NCBI GenBank assembly: GCA_965372355.1
Contig: CBDVBZ010000029.1
Coordinates: forward strand, 1 to 30,367
Length of the DNA stretch: 30,367 nucleotides
Source: CBDVBZ01 sp965372355
GTDB taxonomy: Bacteria > Krumholzibacteriota > Krumholzibacteriia > WVZY01
Direction of reading: 5' to 3'
Position 1 is the first letter of the stretch. Each line of letters opens with the position of its first letter. The translations under genes and the position numbers were made by a program. The notes under the pieces are model-generated. The model saw nothing but the letters and a program-made list of their open reading frames with translations, had not been told where the DNA came from and did not search any database. Shown here one piece after another: positions 1-6,970 of this stretch.

Positions 1-8
1 CCGCGGCG

Positions 9-203
9 TCAGTTTGTCCTGCGGTAGTAGAGCATCACACCGACCTTGGCCACCGCCATCGCGCCCATGACGAGCAGGAGATCCCAGCGAACCGCGCGGC
101 TCGATATATAGTCGTACCAGAAGAACACACCCATGATGATCACTCCCACGATCATCGCCACACGCGTGGCCTTGTATCGGTGCACGATAAATCTTTCGTC
201 CAT
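9..203 (-). CDS. Small two-helix membrane protein of an XRE-regulator module
   Basis: This 64-residue protein has two hydrophobic segments, roughly residues 14-31 and 38-58, separated by a short charged loop (YDYISSRAVR), and ends in basic residues. It is the last gene of a three-gene minus-strand unit. Its ATG overlaps the stop codon of the XRE regulator by one base (TAATG), which implies translational coupling. Small membrane proteins next to short XRE regulators are common in bacteria, but no biochemical role is established that I can name. No catalytic motif is visible. The ORF is real on the basis of the coupling and the good membrane segments; its function is unknown. Confidence 0.75.
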   Translation of the reverse strand: MDERFIVHRYKATRVAMIVGVIIMGVFFWYDYISSRAVRWDLLLVMGAMAVAKVGVMLYYRRTN

Positions 204-418
204 TACGTATCGTCCTCCTCCAACTGAAACATCTCATCCGTCGAACAACCGAAAAGACGGGCGATCTTGAGCGCGAGCGGCAGGCTGGGAATGTACTTGC
301 CCCTTTCGATCGAGATGATCGTTTGCCTGGACACACCGATCGCCTTGGCCAGTCCTTCCTGGGTAAGCCTCGCGCCTTTGCGGTGGTCCTTGACGCTATT
401 CTGTATCTTCTCTTTCAT
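203..418 (-). CDS. Short XRE-family (HTH_3) transcriptional regulator
   Basis: This 71-residue protein is almost entirely one Cro/C1-type helix-turn-helix. The core reads RLTQEGLAKAIGVSRQTI followed by SIERGKYIPSLPLALKIA, the usual five-helix signature of compact XRE regulators (YozG-like size). It acts as a cytoplasmic DNA-binding protein. The gene overlaps the upstream membrane-protein gene by 23 bp and is coupled to the downstream one. Two copies of a palindrome flank the promoter of this unit, so autorepression is the likely mode of control. The regulated targets beyond its own operon, and any signal, are unknown. A toxin-antitoxin role is less likely because no toxin-like partner is seen. 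Confidence 0.9.
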   Translation of the reverse strand: MKEKIQNSVKDHRKGARLTQEGLAKAIGVSRQTIISIERGKYIPSLPLALKIARLFGCSTDEMFQLEEDDT

Positions 419-599
419 CCCAAACCACGGCGATTTGAGCCAGCACGGCGACCACGCTCAACCCCGCCGCGATTCCTGTAAGCAGTCCCTCAAAAAAATC
501 CGCGCGGGGCAAACCAGTGCCGACGCGGCCGATGAGGGCGGCGAGCGACAGACACAACAGCCCGATCGGAACGACAAATCCCCTGCTTCTTGCCAACAC
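396..599 (-). CDS. Small membrane protein, first gene of the XRE operon
   Basis: I start this 67-residue protein at a GTG (597-599). A good Shine-Dalgarno, GGGAGG, lies about six bases upstream on the minus strand. An open frame extends further upstream to 800, but that part encodes basic, unstructured residues and crosses the promoter and operator region, so it is probably not translated. Two hydrophobic segments are visible (FVVPIGLLCLSLAALIG and LLTGIAAGLSVVAVLAQIAVV), and the tail is acidic. With the XRE regulator between two small membrane proteins, it may sense or respond to the cell envelope, but this is inference. No family is recognised with certainty. Confidence 0.7.
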   Translation of the reverse strand: MLARSRGFVVPIGLLCLSLAALIGRVGTGLPRADFFEGLLTGIAAGLSVVAVLAQIAVVWDEREDTE

Positions 600-669
600 G
601 TTGAGCCTCCCTGATTCTTCTGGAAACGATCGGCCGCCGCCACGTCGCACGGCGGCCCCTGCATATGAA

Positions 670-731
670 GTAAAGCGTGCTTTACATTTGGTAATATACC
701 ACTGTTTTTGGTTTTGTAAAGCGTGCTTTAC
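670..731 (-). promoter_or_regulatory. Promoter with duplicated palindromic operator for the XRE operon
   Basis: The sequence GTAAAGCGTGCTTTAC (a 7+7 bp palindrome around a 2-bp centre) occurs twice, at 670-685 and 716-731, with centres 46 bp apart. On the minus strand, a -35 TTTACA (715-720) overlaps the distal copy. A -10 TATATT (693-698) follows after 16 bp, and the proximal copy covers the expected start site. Operators on both sides of the RNA polymerase site are the classic arrangement for a repressor, most simply the XRE protein encoded at 203-418. The binding protein is inferred. Confidence 0.8.
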
Positions 732-781
732 AAGATTGTTGAGAATTCTTGCGTCCGATGCCCGATGGCACCGGGGCAACG

Positions 782-815
782 GTAGTAACCTATTATTCAC
801 AAATAGGTTATCTAC
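782..815. repeat. Perfect 9-bp inverted repeat with extended stem
   Basis: TAACCTATT (786-794) and AATAGGTTA (802-810) form a perfect inverted repeat around a 7-base centre. GTAG (782-785) and CTAC (812-815) extend it past one unpaired base. It lies in an AT-rich island between the divergent XRE operon and the methyltransferase gene. It could be an operator for either side, or a terminator-like hairpin. There is no clear U-tract, so an operator is slightly favoured. Confidence 0.5.
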
Positions 816-854
816 TGCAGCGACTCGAGGGGCCGGCGAGAAGCGCGATCCGGA

Positions 855-882
855 TTGCGCCGGGCCGACGACGTGCTACAAT
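855..882 (+). promoter_or_regulatory. Candidate sigma-70 promoter for the methyltransferase gene
   Basis: A -35-like TTGCGC (855-860) and a -10-like TACAAT (877-882) are separated by 16 bp, about 60 bp upstream of the methyltransferase start codon. The -10 is a good match and the -35 is moderate. The rest of the 600-939 gap holds the XRE promoter and operators, the inverted repeat at 782-815 and no convincing gene. Confidence 0.5.
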
Positions 883-939
883 CGTGGCTTGTTTCCGACC
901 GACCCCTTTTTGGACACGTTACCTTGAAGGAGGTTAGGG

Positions 940-1986
940 ATGCAGCCGAAGACAACGGACGATGTCCTCGACATGATGGACGCCCCCTTCACGTCGGTCG
1001 CGCTGTCGACCGCCATGGAGCTGGGTCTCTTCTGGATGCTGGAGGAGAGTAACACGGATGCAGTGGGTGTGGCCGTCGCGCTGGGAATCCCCGTGACCCG
1101 CTGTCGCTACTGGTTGCAGCTTCTGGAGGACGCGGGCCTTCTGGAGAAGGACTCCGCCGGCTATCGACCCACTGAAATCACACGTCGTTCGATTATCGAC
1201 GTGCTGAGCCAGGAATCCTGGGCGCTTCTCGCGGAGGAAACCCGCCGCCGGCTCCCCAGCCTGCGCGATCTGTCCTTGCATATCCGCGACTCCGGTTCGG
1301 TGTGGCCCGCGCTGGGTCTCGAGCCGCCGATGTTCTACGCAGACATGGCCGAAGACGCCGAGCTCGCTGGCCGCTTCACCCGAATGCTCTATGAGCTCCA
1401 CGAGCCTCTCGCCGCTGACCTGGCGCCACGTTTGAACCTCAAGGGCGTGCGACGAGTCATGGATCTGGGAGGTGGTTCGGGAGTTATCTCGATGGCATTG
1501 CTTCGTCGTCACGCGAAACTCACCGCCGTGGTTGTGGACATCGCCAACGTGTGCGCAGCCGGGCGTCGGATGGCCGAGGAAAACCAGCTCCAGGATCGGA
1601 TCAGCTATCACGCCGCTGATTTTCTCGAGGACCCGCTGCCCACCGGTTTTGACATGGTGTTGGAATGCGATGTCGACGTGTACAGCGAAAAACTGATGTC
1701 AAAGATATGGGAAGCACTCAACCCCGGCGGGCGTTTTGTGGTCATCGATCAGCTGGCCCCGGGAGAGGGCGTGGCTCCGCCGACACGGGTGCACTGGGCG
1801 TTTCGCGGTTCGCTGGGCGATCCGCGTTTTCGGTATCTGACACCGCCCGAGGTCAAGGGGCAGTTGGAGAAAGCGGGTTTCGAAATCATGGCGGAGACCC
1901 CGTTGCCGATTGTGCCCGGCGGCCCCAAACGGGTCACTCGCGGAATGATCATGATCGAGGCCCGAAAGGTCGAGTTGCGGACGTGA
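940..1986 (+). CDS. SAM-dependent O-methyltransferase-family protein
   Basis: The start ATG follows a strong AAGGAGG ribosome-binding site. The 348-residue protein has an N-terminal winged-helix dimerisation region (about residues 1-90) and a C-terminal Rossmann methyltransferase domain with motif I VMDLGGGSG at residues 173-181, an acidic SAM-ribose position (VVVDIANV) and LNPGGRFVVID as the post-core strand. This is the layout of the plant-type O-methyltransferase family (hydroxyneurosporene and acetylserotonin methyltransferases). The segment that carries the catalytic histidine in true O-methyltransferases reads CDVDVYSEK here and shows no His-Asp pair, so the substrate and even the chemistry are open. 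It stands alone between the XRE unit and the cytochrome operon. Confidence 0.85.
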   Translation: MQPKTTDDVLDMMDAPFTSVALSTAMELGLFWMLEESNTDAVGVAVALGIPVTRCRYWLQLLEDAGLLEKDSAGYRPTEITRRSIIDVLSQESWALLAEETRRRLPSLRDLSLHIRDSGSVWPALGLEPPMFYADMAEDAELAGRFTRMLYELHEPLAADLAPRLNLKGVRRVMDLGGGSGVISMALLRRHAKLTAVVVDIANVCAAGRRMAEENQLQDRISYHAADFLEDPLPTGFDMVLECDVDVYSEKLMSKIWEALNPGGRFVVIDQLAPGEGVAPPTRVHWAFRGSLGDPRFRYLTPPEVKGQLEKAGFEIMAETPLPIVPGGPKRVTRGMIMIEARKVELRT

Positions 1987-2014
1987 CCGAAATCAAGTTC
2001 CTGTTCCGCGCGCG

Positions 2015-2038
2015 GTGGACTATAGTGTGGACGATAGT
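2015..2038 (+). repeat. 12-bp tandem repeat upstream of the cytochrome operon
   Basis: GTGGACTATAGT (2015-2026) is followed directly by GTGGACGATAGT (2027-2038), 11 of 12 bases identical. It sits about 40 bp before the octaheme cytochrome start, in the only gap where the promoter of that operon can lie. TATAGT and GATAGT could serve as -10 elements, or the repeat could bind a regulator in tandem. No convincing -35 was found. Confidence 0.35.
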
Positions 2039-2078
2039 GTCGTGTAGGAAGCACAAACCGTAGCCACCATCGAGTCCA

Positions 2079-3572
2079 TTGAAAAACGAGACCCAGCAAC
2101 CCATGGGCGGCCGCCGCTGGATTGTCATCGGCGTCGCCGTCCTGTTCTTGATCTCCGCGTTCGCCTATCCGGTGATCGTTGGCAAGGGCCGTTCGCGTCC
2201 CAGCGACGATCCCTGGGCGCGCATGCCCGCACCGGCACCGCACACCGACCATTCCGCCTTGATCCAGGGTCCCGTCGCGACGGGTCCGGAGGCAACCCGC
2301 GAGTGTCTCCGGTGTCACGAGAACCAGGCGCACGATTTTATGAAGACCTCCCACTGGACGTGGCTGGGGCGCGACGTGACCGTTCCCGGCCGGACCGACC
2401 CGGTGCGGCTCGGCAAGCGGAACATGCTCAACAACTTCTGCATCGGCGTACAGTCGAACTGGGAGCTGTGCACATCGTGTCACGCTGGCTATGGATGGAC
2501 GGACGCATCGTTCGATTTCACCAACCCCAAAAACATCGACTGTCTCGTCTGCCACGATGGGACGGGAGCGTATTTCAAATCGAAAGGCGGAGGGTACCCC
2601 GGTGACGGCGTCGATCTGCTCGCCGTCGCGCGAAGCGTGGGACGACCCACCCGCCGCAACTGTGGTTACTGTCATTTCAAAGGCGGTGGTGGGGACGCGG
2701 TCAAGCACGGGGATATGGATGGAACGTTTTATTTCCCCTCGGAGCGAATTGACGTCCATCTCGGCCGCTACGATTTCGAATGCGTCGACTGTCACCGGAC
2801 CGAGCGTCACGAGATGGGTGGCCGGGCACCGTCGGTGAGCGCCGACGTCGAAGGGTGGCTCGAGTGCACCGACTGCCACCTGGCCGCACCGCACGCAAAC
2901 GAACGGCTTAACCGGCACGTTCGTTCCGTGGCGTGTCAGACCTGTCACATCCCGAGGATGGCCGTTGGCGCGCCGACCAAGATGTCGTGGGACTGGTCGA
3001 CGGCCGGAGAGGATTGGGAGGAAGACTCACACCACTATATGAAAATCAAGGGCAGCTTTACGTATGCACAGAACGTCGCACCCGAGTACTACTGGTTCAA
3101 CCGCCACTCGCACCACTATCTGCAGGGCGACAAGATCGATCCCGAAGGGATCACCGACCTCAACCGGCCCCAGGGTGAGATCCGCGATCCGGACGCCAGG
3201 ATCTGGCCGTTCAAGGTCCATCGAGCGAAGCAGATCTACGATGCCGTCAACAACACCCTTATCGTGCCGAAGACGGTGGGTTCGGGAGGATACTGGACGG
3301 AGTTCGACTGGGATCGGGCCGCGCGGCTGGGGTCCGAGGCGACGGGGCTGCCCTATAGCGGCGAGTACGGTTTTGTCCGGACGGATATGCATTGGCCGAT
3401 GACACACATGGTCGCCCCGGTCGGCGAGGCGCTTCAGTGTATTGACTGCCACACCGAGGGCGGCCGACTCGACTGGCAGCGGCTCGGTTTCGACGGCGAT
3501 CCGGCGTATCGCGGCAACCCCCGCTCGATCGTTTTTGGTGTCGACGCGGCATCCACGGGGGGTGTGAAGTGA
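2079..3572 (+). CDS. Membrane-anchored octaheme c-type cytochrome, OTR (tetrathionate reductase) family
   Basis: The protein has an uncleaved-looking N-terminal membrane helix (about residues 14-34) and eight CXXCH haem sites: CLRCH (76-80), CTSCH (131-135), CLVCH, CGYCH, CVDCH, CTDCH, CQTCH (286-290) and CIDCH near residue 458. The length of about 490 residues, the early CLRCH...CTSCH spacing and the NNFCIG segment match the octaheme tetrathionate reductase family known from Shewanella, which reduces tetrathionate and also nitrite or hydroxylamine in vitro. It would act on the periplasmic face. A TTG at 2079 is used here; ATG at 2103 is an alternative, and neither has a clear ribosome-binding site. 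It heads an operon of cytochromes and sulfur-transport proteins. The physiological substrate is not proven by sequence. Confidence 0.88.
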   Translation: MKNETQQPMGGRRWIVIGVAVLFLISAFAYPVIVGKGRSRPSDDPWARMPAPAPHTDHSALIQGPVATGPEATRECLRCHENQAHDFMKTSHWTWLGRDVTVPGRTDPVRLGKRNMLNNFCIGVQSNWELCTSCHAGYGWTDASFDFTNPKNIDCLVCHDGTGAYFKSKGGGYPGDGVDLLAVARSVGRPTRRNCGYCHFKGGGGDAVKHGDMDGTFYFPSERIDVHLGRYDFECVDCHRTERHEMGGRAPSVSADVEGWLECTDCHLAAPHANERLNRHVRSVACQTCHIPRMAVGAPTKMSWDWSTAGEDWEEDSHHYMKIKGSFTYAQNVAPEYYWFNRHSHHYLQGDKIDPEGITDLNRPQGEIRDPDARIWPFKVHRAKQIYDAVNNTLIVPKTVGSGGYWTEFDWDRAARLGSEATGLPYSGEYGFVRTDMHWPMTHMVAPVGEALQCIDCHTEGGRLDWQRLGFDGDPAYRGNPRSIVFGVDAASTGGVK

Positions 3573-5680
3573 CGAAGTGGGTGGGTGCCGTTGCGATCGC
3601 CGTCATGGCGACCGGCCTGGCCGCCGCACCGACCGCCGCGTCGGATTCCCCGGAAAAGGCCGAGAGCCGCAGCACGATCACTGTTCCGCCGCCGGAGAGG
3701 GCCGGCCCCCCCGAAGTCATTGCGCATCCGCGTCTCCGCCTTCTCGACGCCGACGGCCGGGACGTGCTGGTTAGCGGTGGACCGGTGTCTCCGATGAGGA
3801 CGTGTGGCGGCGGGTGCCACGACACCGAGTACATCGCAAAGTATAACTACCACGCCTGGCTGGGTGCCGACGAAGACGCTTACTCCGGTGCCTCGCGCCG
3901 GCATCCTTGGCAGGTGGGTACAGGCCCCTACGCCGGGTGGAGCCCCATCACGTATCGTCTGCTGACACCGGGCGGCGAGCGTTTCGATCTGGGCACGGCC
4001 GAATGGGTCAGCCAGTTCGGCGTCCGACACGCCGGTGGCGGCCCGGCGGTCTACGGTTTGGGGGGCGTGCGTCTCGACTCACTCGACACTGCCGGCGCGC
4101 ATGCAGACGCTCATATCCTCGACTCCTCGTCGGGCAACCCCGTCGCGTGGGACTGGCAACGTTCAGGTGTCGCGGAACTCAATTGTTTTCTCTGCCACCT
4201 TCGAGAACCGGACAACGATGCCCGCATCCAAGCGCTCGAGGACGGGCGTTTCGAGTGGGCGGCCACCGCAACGCTCGAACGGACCGGCGTTGTCGAGAAG
4301 ACAGACAATGGGTGGTGGTGGCGCCGCCAGGCGTTCGACGCGGCGGGACTCGCGCCCGAAGACAGGGTTCAAATCGGTGCACCGGCCAGTGTCAACTGCG
4401 GGCAGTGCCATGGTCTGGTACACACCGGCAACGGCCCCGCCTGGCCGGTTTATGGGACGCGCGAATGGGACACCGAGACAAAAGGGCAGGTTGTCTCCGT
4501 GCAGCAGATGTCCAGATCGGCAATGAACCTCACCGGCAAACACACGCTCGGCAGACCGTGGGACATCCACATCGCGAGCCTGATGAAATGCACGAACTGT
4601 CACTACCTCATGAATGATCCCGATTACACATCCGAAGTTCTTGGTTCCCGTCCGGCCCACCTCAATGTCGACACCCGCCGGCAGGCGATCGGTGAATATC
4701 TCAAGCGCCCGTTGCACCAGTTCGTCAAAGGGCGGAGCGCGCAGGGCACGGTGGCGGGCGATCTGGACGGCACGATGCGCCGGTGCGAGGACTGTCACAA
4801 CATCGAGGTTACACACGCCTGGCTGCCATACAAAAAACGTCACATGGAACGCCTGCTCTGCGAGTCCTGCCACATTCCTAAGGTCTATGCGCCAGCCCGG
4901 CGCGCCACGGACTGGACGGTATTGACGCCGGATCGTGGGCCTCGTGTCGAGTACCGCGGCATCGACGGCCCCATCGACGATCCCGCGTCGCTGATCCGCG
5001 GCTTCCGTCCGGCATTGCTGCCGCGAAGCACAGCTGACAATTCGCTACCTCGTCTCGGACCGTACAACCTGATCGCGTCGTGGTACTGGGTCTACTCCGA
5101 TCCGCCGAGGCCGGTACGCGTGTACGACCTGACGCGCGTTTTCTTCGACGGCGAGCGTTACCACGACGACATTGTCACGGTGTTCGATGCCGACGATGAT
5201 GGTGACATCGCGGTCGCCGAACTCGTCCTGGACTCACAAGACAAAACGGCCGTGGTCCGTCACCGACTGACATCACTGGGTATCGAGAACCCTCGTATCG
5301 TTGGCGAGATCCAGCCGTACAGCCTTCATCATGGAGTGGCTACGGGGAAATGGACAAAACGGGCGTGTGAGAGCTGCCACTCGTCCGAATCCGGAGTGAC
5401 CGCGCCGTTTGTTCTCGCCGCTTCGGCGCCCGGCGGTGTCCTGCCGGAACCGGTGGTGGGTACCAACGTGCAGTTTGGTGGTGAGGTGTTGATGGCGGCC
5501 GACGGCACGATAACATACAGGCCGGCGACACTGGATGAAGGCTTTTACGTTCTCGGTCACGACCGTTGGAAATGGATCGACCGCACGGGCGGCGCGCTCA
5601 TTTTTCTCGTGCTGCTGGGTGTCCTCGTCCACGGCGGTCTGCGTCACCGCTACTCACGGCGCACAAGGGTGGCAAAGTGA
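3569..5680 (+). CDS. Periplasmic multiheme cytochrome c with C-terminal membrane anchor
   Basis: The GTG start overlaps the stop of the octaheme gene (GTGA), so the two are translationally coupled. The 703-residue product has a signal peptide (about 1-24), six CXXCH motifs (CFLCH, CGQCH, CTNCH, CEDCH, CESCH, CESCH) and an extra CGGGCH at 79-84, a CXXXCH haem site, giving up to seven haems. Residues 540-551 (DADDDGDIAVAE) look like an EF-hand calcium loop. One transmembrane helix near the C-terminus (IFLVLLGVLVHGG) would anchor it with a short basic cytoplasmic tail. It probably carries electrons between the b561 protein and the octaheme enzyme. I do not recognise a named family with a proven function. 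Confidence 0.85.
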   Translation: MTKWVGAVAIAVMATGLAAAPTAASDSPEKAESRSTITVPPPERAGPPEVIAHPRLRLLDADGRDVLVSGGPVSPMRTCGGGCHDTEYIAKYNYHAWLGADEDAYSGASRRHPWQVGTGPYAGWSPITYRLLTPGGERFDLGTAEWVSQFGVRHAGGGPAVYGLGGVRLDSLDTAGAHADAHILDSSSGNPVAWDWQRSGVAELNCFLCHLREPDNDARIQALEDGRFEWAATATLERTGVVEKTDNGWWWRRQAFDAAGLAPEDRVQIGAPASVNCGQCHGLVHTGNGPAWPVYGTREWDTETKGQVVSVQQMSRSAMNLTGKHTLGRPWDIHIASLMKCTNCHYLMNDPDYTSEVLGSRPAHLNVDTRRQAIGEYLKRPLHQFVKGRSAQGTVAGDLDGTMRRCEDCHNIEVTHAWLPYKKRHMERLLCESCHIPKVYAPARRATDWTVLTPDRGPRVEYRGIDGPIDDPASLIRGFRPALLPRSTADNSLPRLGPYNLIASWYWVYSDPPRPVRVYDLTRVFFDGERYHDDIVTVFDADDDGDIAVAELVLDSQDKTAVVRHRLTSLGIENPRIVGEIQPYSLHHGVATGKWTKRACESCHSSESGVTAPFVLAASAPGGVLPEPVVGTNVQFGGEVLMAADGTITYRPATLDEGFYVLGHDRWKWIDRTGGALIFLVLLGVLVHGGLRHRYSRRTRVAK

Positions 5681-6351
5681 AAGTAGATCGCGTTTATATG
5701 TACAGCCGTTACGAGCGAATCTGGCACTGGCTGCAGGCGTTCGTTATTCTGGCTTTGGCCGTCACCGGCTTCGAGATCCACGCACCCGAGTCGTATCGCC
5801 TGTTCGGCTTCGAAACGGCCGTGTCGATCCACTACCTTCTCGGTTTCTTGCTCATCCTGAACGCGTTTCTTGGCTTTTTCTACAACCTGTCGACGGGAGA
5901 AATCAATCAGTACTTCTCGTCTTCTCCCGACTTCGTCACCATGGCATTTCGCCAGACGTTATACTATCTGCGCGGGATATTCAGAGGGGAGCCGCACCCG
6001 TTCGAAAAGAAACGCTACGGCAAGCTCAACCCGCTTCAGAAACTCACGTACGTTGCGATTCTCAACGTGCTCCTCCCCGTGCAGATTCTGACCGGTCTCT
6101 TGCTGTGGGGTACGCAGCGCTGGCCGGACACGGTGGGCCGCATCGGGGGGTTGCCCGTACTCGGCGCGGTACATACTATCGGCTCGTGGTTGTTTGTCGC
6201 CTTCGTTTTGATGCATGTTTATCTGACGACGACCGGGCGAACACCACTCGCTTACATGCGCGCAATGATCACCGGTTGGGAGGAAACGGAATCCACGGTT
6301 TCTGGCAAGGCCAGGGCGGAGGCTCGTGGTAGCGGAGGTTCCGATGAATAG
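5677..6351 (+). CDS. Cytochrome b561 / thiosulfate-reductase-type di-haem b subunit
   Basis: The GTG at 5677 overlaps the previous stop (GTGA). The frame is open further upstream, but that part lies wholly inside the cytochrome gene. The 224-residue product has about four membrane helices and histidines placed to ligate two b haems: H17 (RIWHW), H52 (SIHYL), H166 (VHTIG) and H180 (LMHVY). This is the pattern of the cytochrome b561/Ni-hydrogenase cytochrome b family, which includes thiosulfate reductase and formate dehydrogenase b subunits. It would exchange electrons between menaquinol and the two multiheme cytochromes encoded just upstream. The stop overlaps the start of the first YeeE gene, supporting a single operon. 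Confidence 0.88.
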   Translation: MKVDRVYMYSRYERIWHWLQAFVILALAVTGFEIHAPESYRLFGFETAVSIHYLLGFLLILNAFLGFFYNLSTGEINQYFSSSPDFVTMAFRQTLYYLRGIFRGEPHPFEKKRYGKLNPLQKLTYVAILNVLLPVQILTGLLLWGTQRWPDTVGRIGGLPVLGAVHTIGSWLFVAFVLMHVYLTTTGRTPLAYMRAMITGWEETESTVSGKARAEARGSGGSDE

Positions 6352-6865
6352 AGGGAAGCCAAAACCCTACTGGAACTCGTACGTTGCCGGCATTCTTCTC
6401 GGCGTGGTGTTGTTCGCGTCGTTTTTTCTCACAGGCCATGGGTTGGGGGCCTCGGGCGGTCTGGCACGCGTTCTGTTTGCCGTCGAGGCGAAGGTGGCGC
6501 CCGAATATGTGGATAACAACCCGTATCTCGTGCGGTTTGCCGGTGGGTCCAGACAACCGCTCGATAACTGGCTGATCTGGATGACCATCGGTGTCATTGT
6601 GGGCGGCTTTGTGTCCGGGTCCTTTGGCCGTCGCGTTCGCGTGGAAATACACAAGGGGCCATCGATCTCGCCGCAGACCCGTTTGTTGTTCGCCGTGATC
6701 GGCGGAATTCTTGTGGGGTATGCGGCTCAACTGGCCCGGGGATGCACATCCGGGCAGGCACTGACCGGCGGCGCCGTATTATCCGTCGGCAGCTGGGCGT
6801 TTATGTTTGCGGTTTTTGGAGGCGGCTATGCGATCGCATGGTTCGTCCGCCGCTTATGGAACTAA
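6344..6865 (+). CDS. YeeE/YedE (sulfur transport) family protein, first half
   Basis: ATG 6344 lies eight bases before the end of the cytochrome b gene and has GGAGG six to ten bases upstream. The 173-residue product has about four membrane helices and the family signature ARGCTSGQALTGG with Cys134, the counterpart of one of the cysteines needed for thiosulfate passage in the YeeE/TsuA transporter. The family often occurs either as one long protein or as two half-size proteins; here a second half follows at 6971. Together they would form one channel-like transporter for thiosulfate or another sulfur (or selenium) species in the cytoplasmic membrane. Confidence 0.88.
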   Translation: MNRGKPKPYWNSYVAGILLGVVLFASFFLTGHGLGASGGLARVLFAVEAKVAPEYVDNNPYLVRFAGGSRQPLDNWLIWMTIGVIVGGFVSGSFGRRVRVEIHKGPSISPQTRLLFAVIGGILVGYAAQLARGCTSGQALTGGAVLSVGSWAFMFAVFGGGYAIAWFVRRLWN

Positions 6866-6866
6866 T

Positions 6867-6900
6867 CGTATGGCTGACCCCCGGAGGGGGCATCCATACG
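6867..6900 (+). other. Intergenic hairpin between the two YeeE halves
   Basis: CGTATGG (6867-6873) pairs with CCATACG (6894-6900), and CCCCC (6878-6882) pairs with GGGGG (6886-6890) around a GGA loop, with a small internal loop between the stems. No T-run follows, so it is unlikely to be a strong terminator. An mRNA processing or stability element, or partial attenuation between the genes, fits better. It hides a Shine-Dalgarno-like GGAGG, which argues against using the GTG at 6902 as a start. Confidence 0.6.
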
Positions 6901-6970
6901 TGTGACGGTTGGAGTTGACGACGCTTCGCCTCGCAACTCAACCGGCACGCAACCACGGAGAGCGAAAAAA

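Noticed and set aside
396..800. A 134-residue version of the first XRE-operon membrane protein starting at 800
   Set aside because: The extra N-terminal part would cross the promoter and both operators and has non-coding composition; GTG 599 has a good ribosome-binding site.
1749..2948. A long minus-strand open frame of 399 codons opposite the methyltransferase and octaheme genes
   Set aside because: It is a shadow of GC-rich genes on the plus strand, has no recognisable domain and crosses two well-supported genes.
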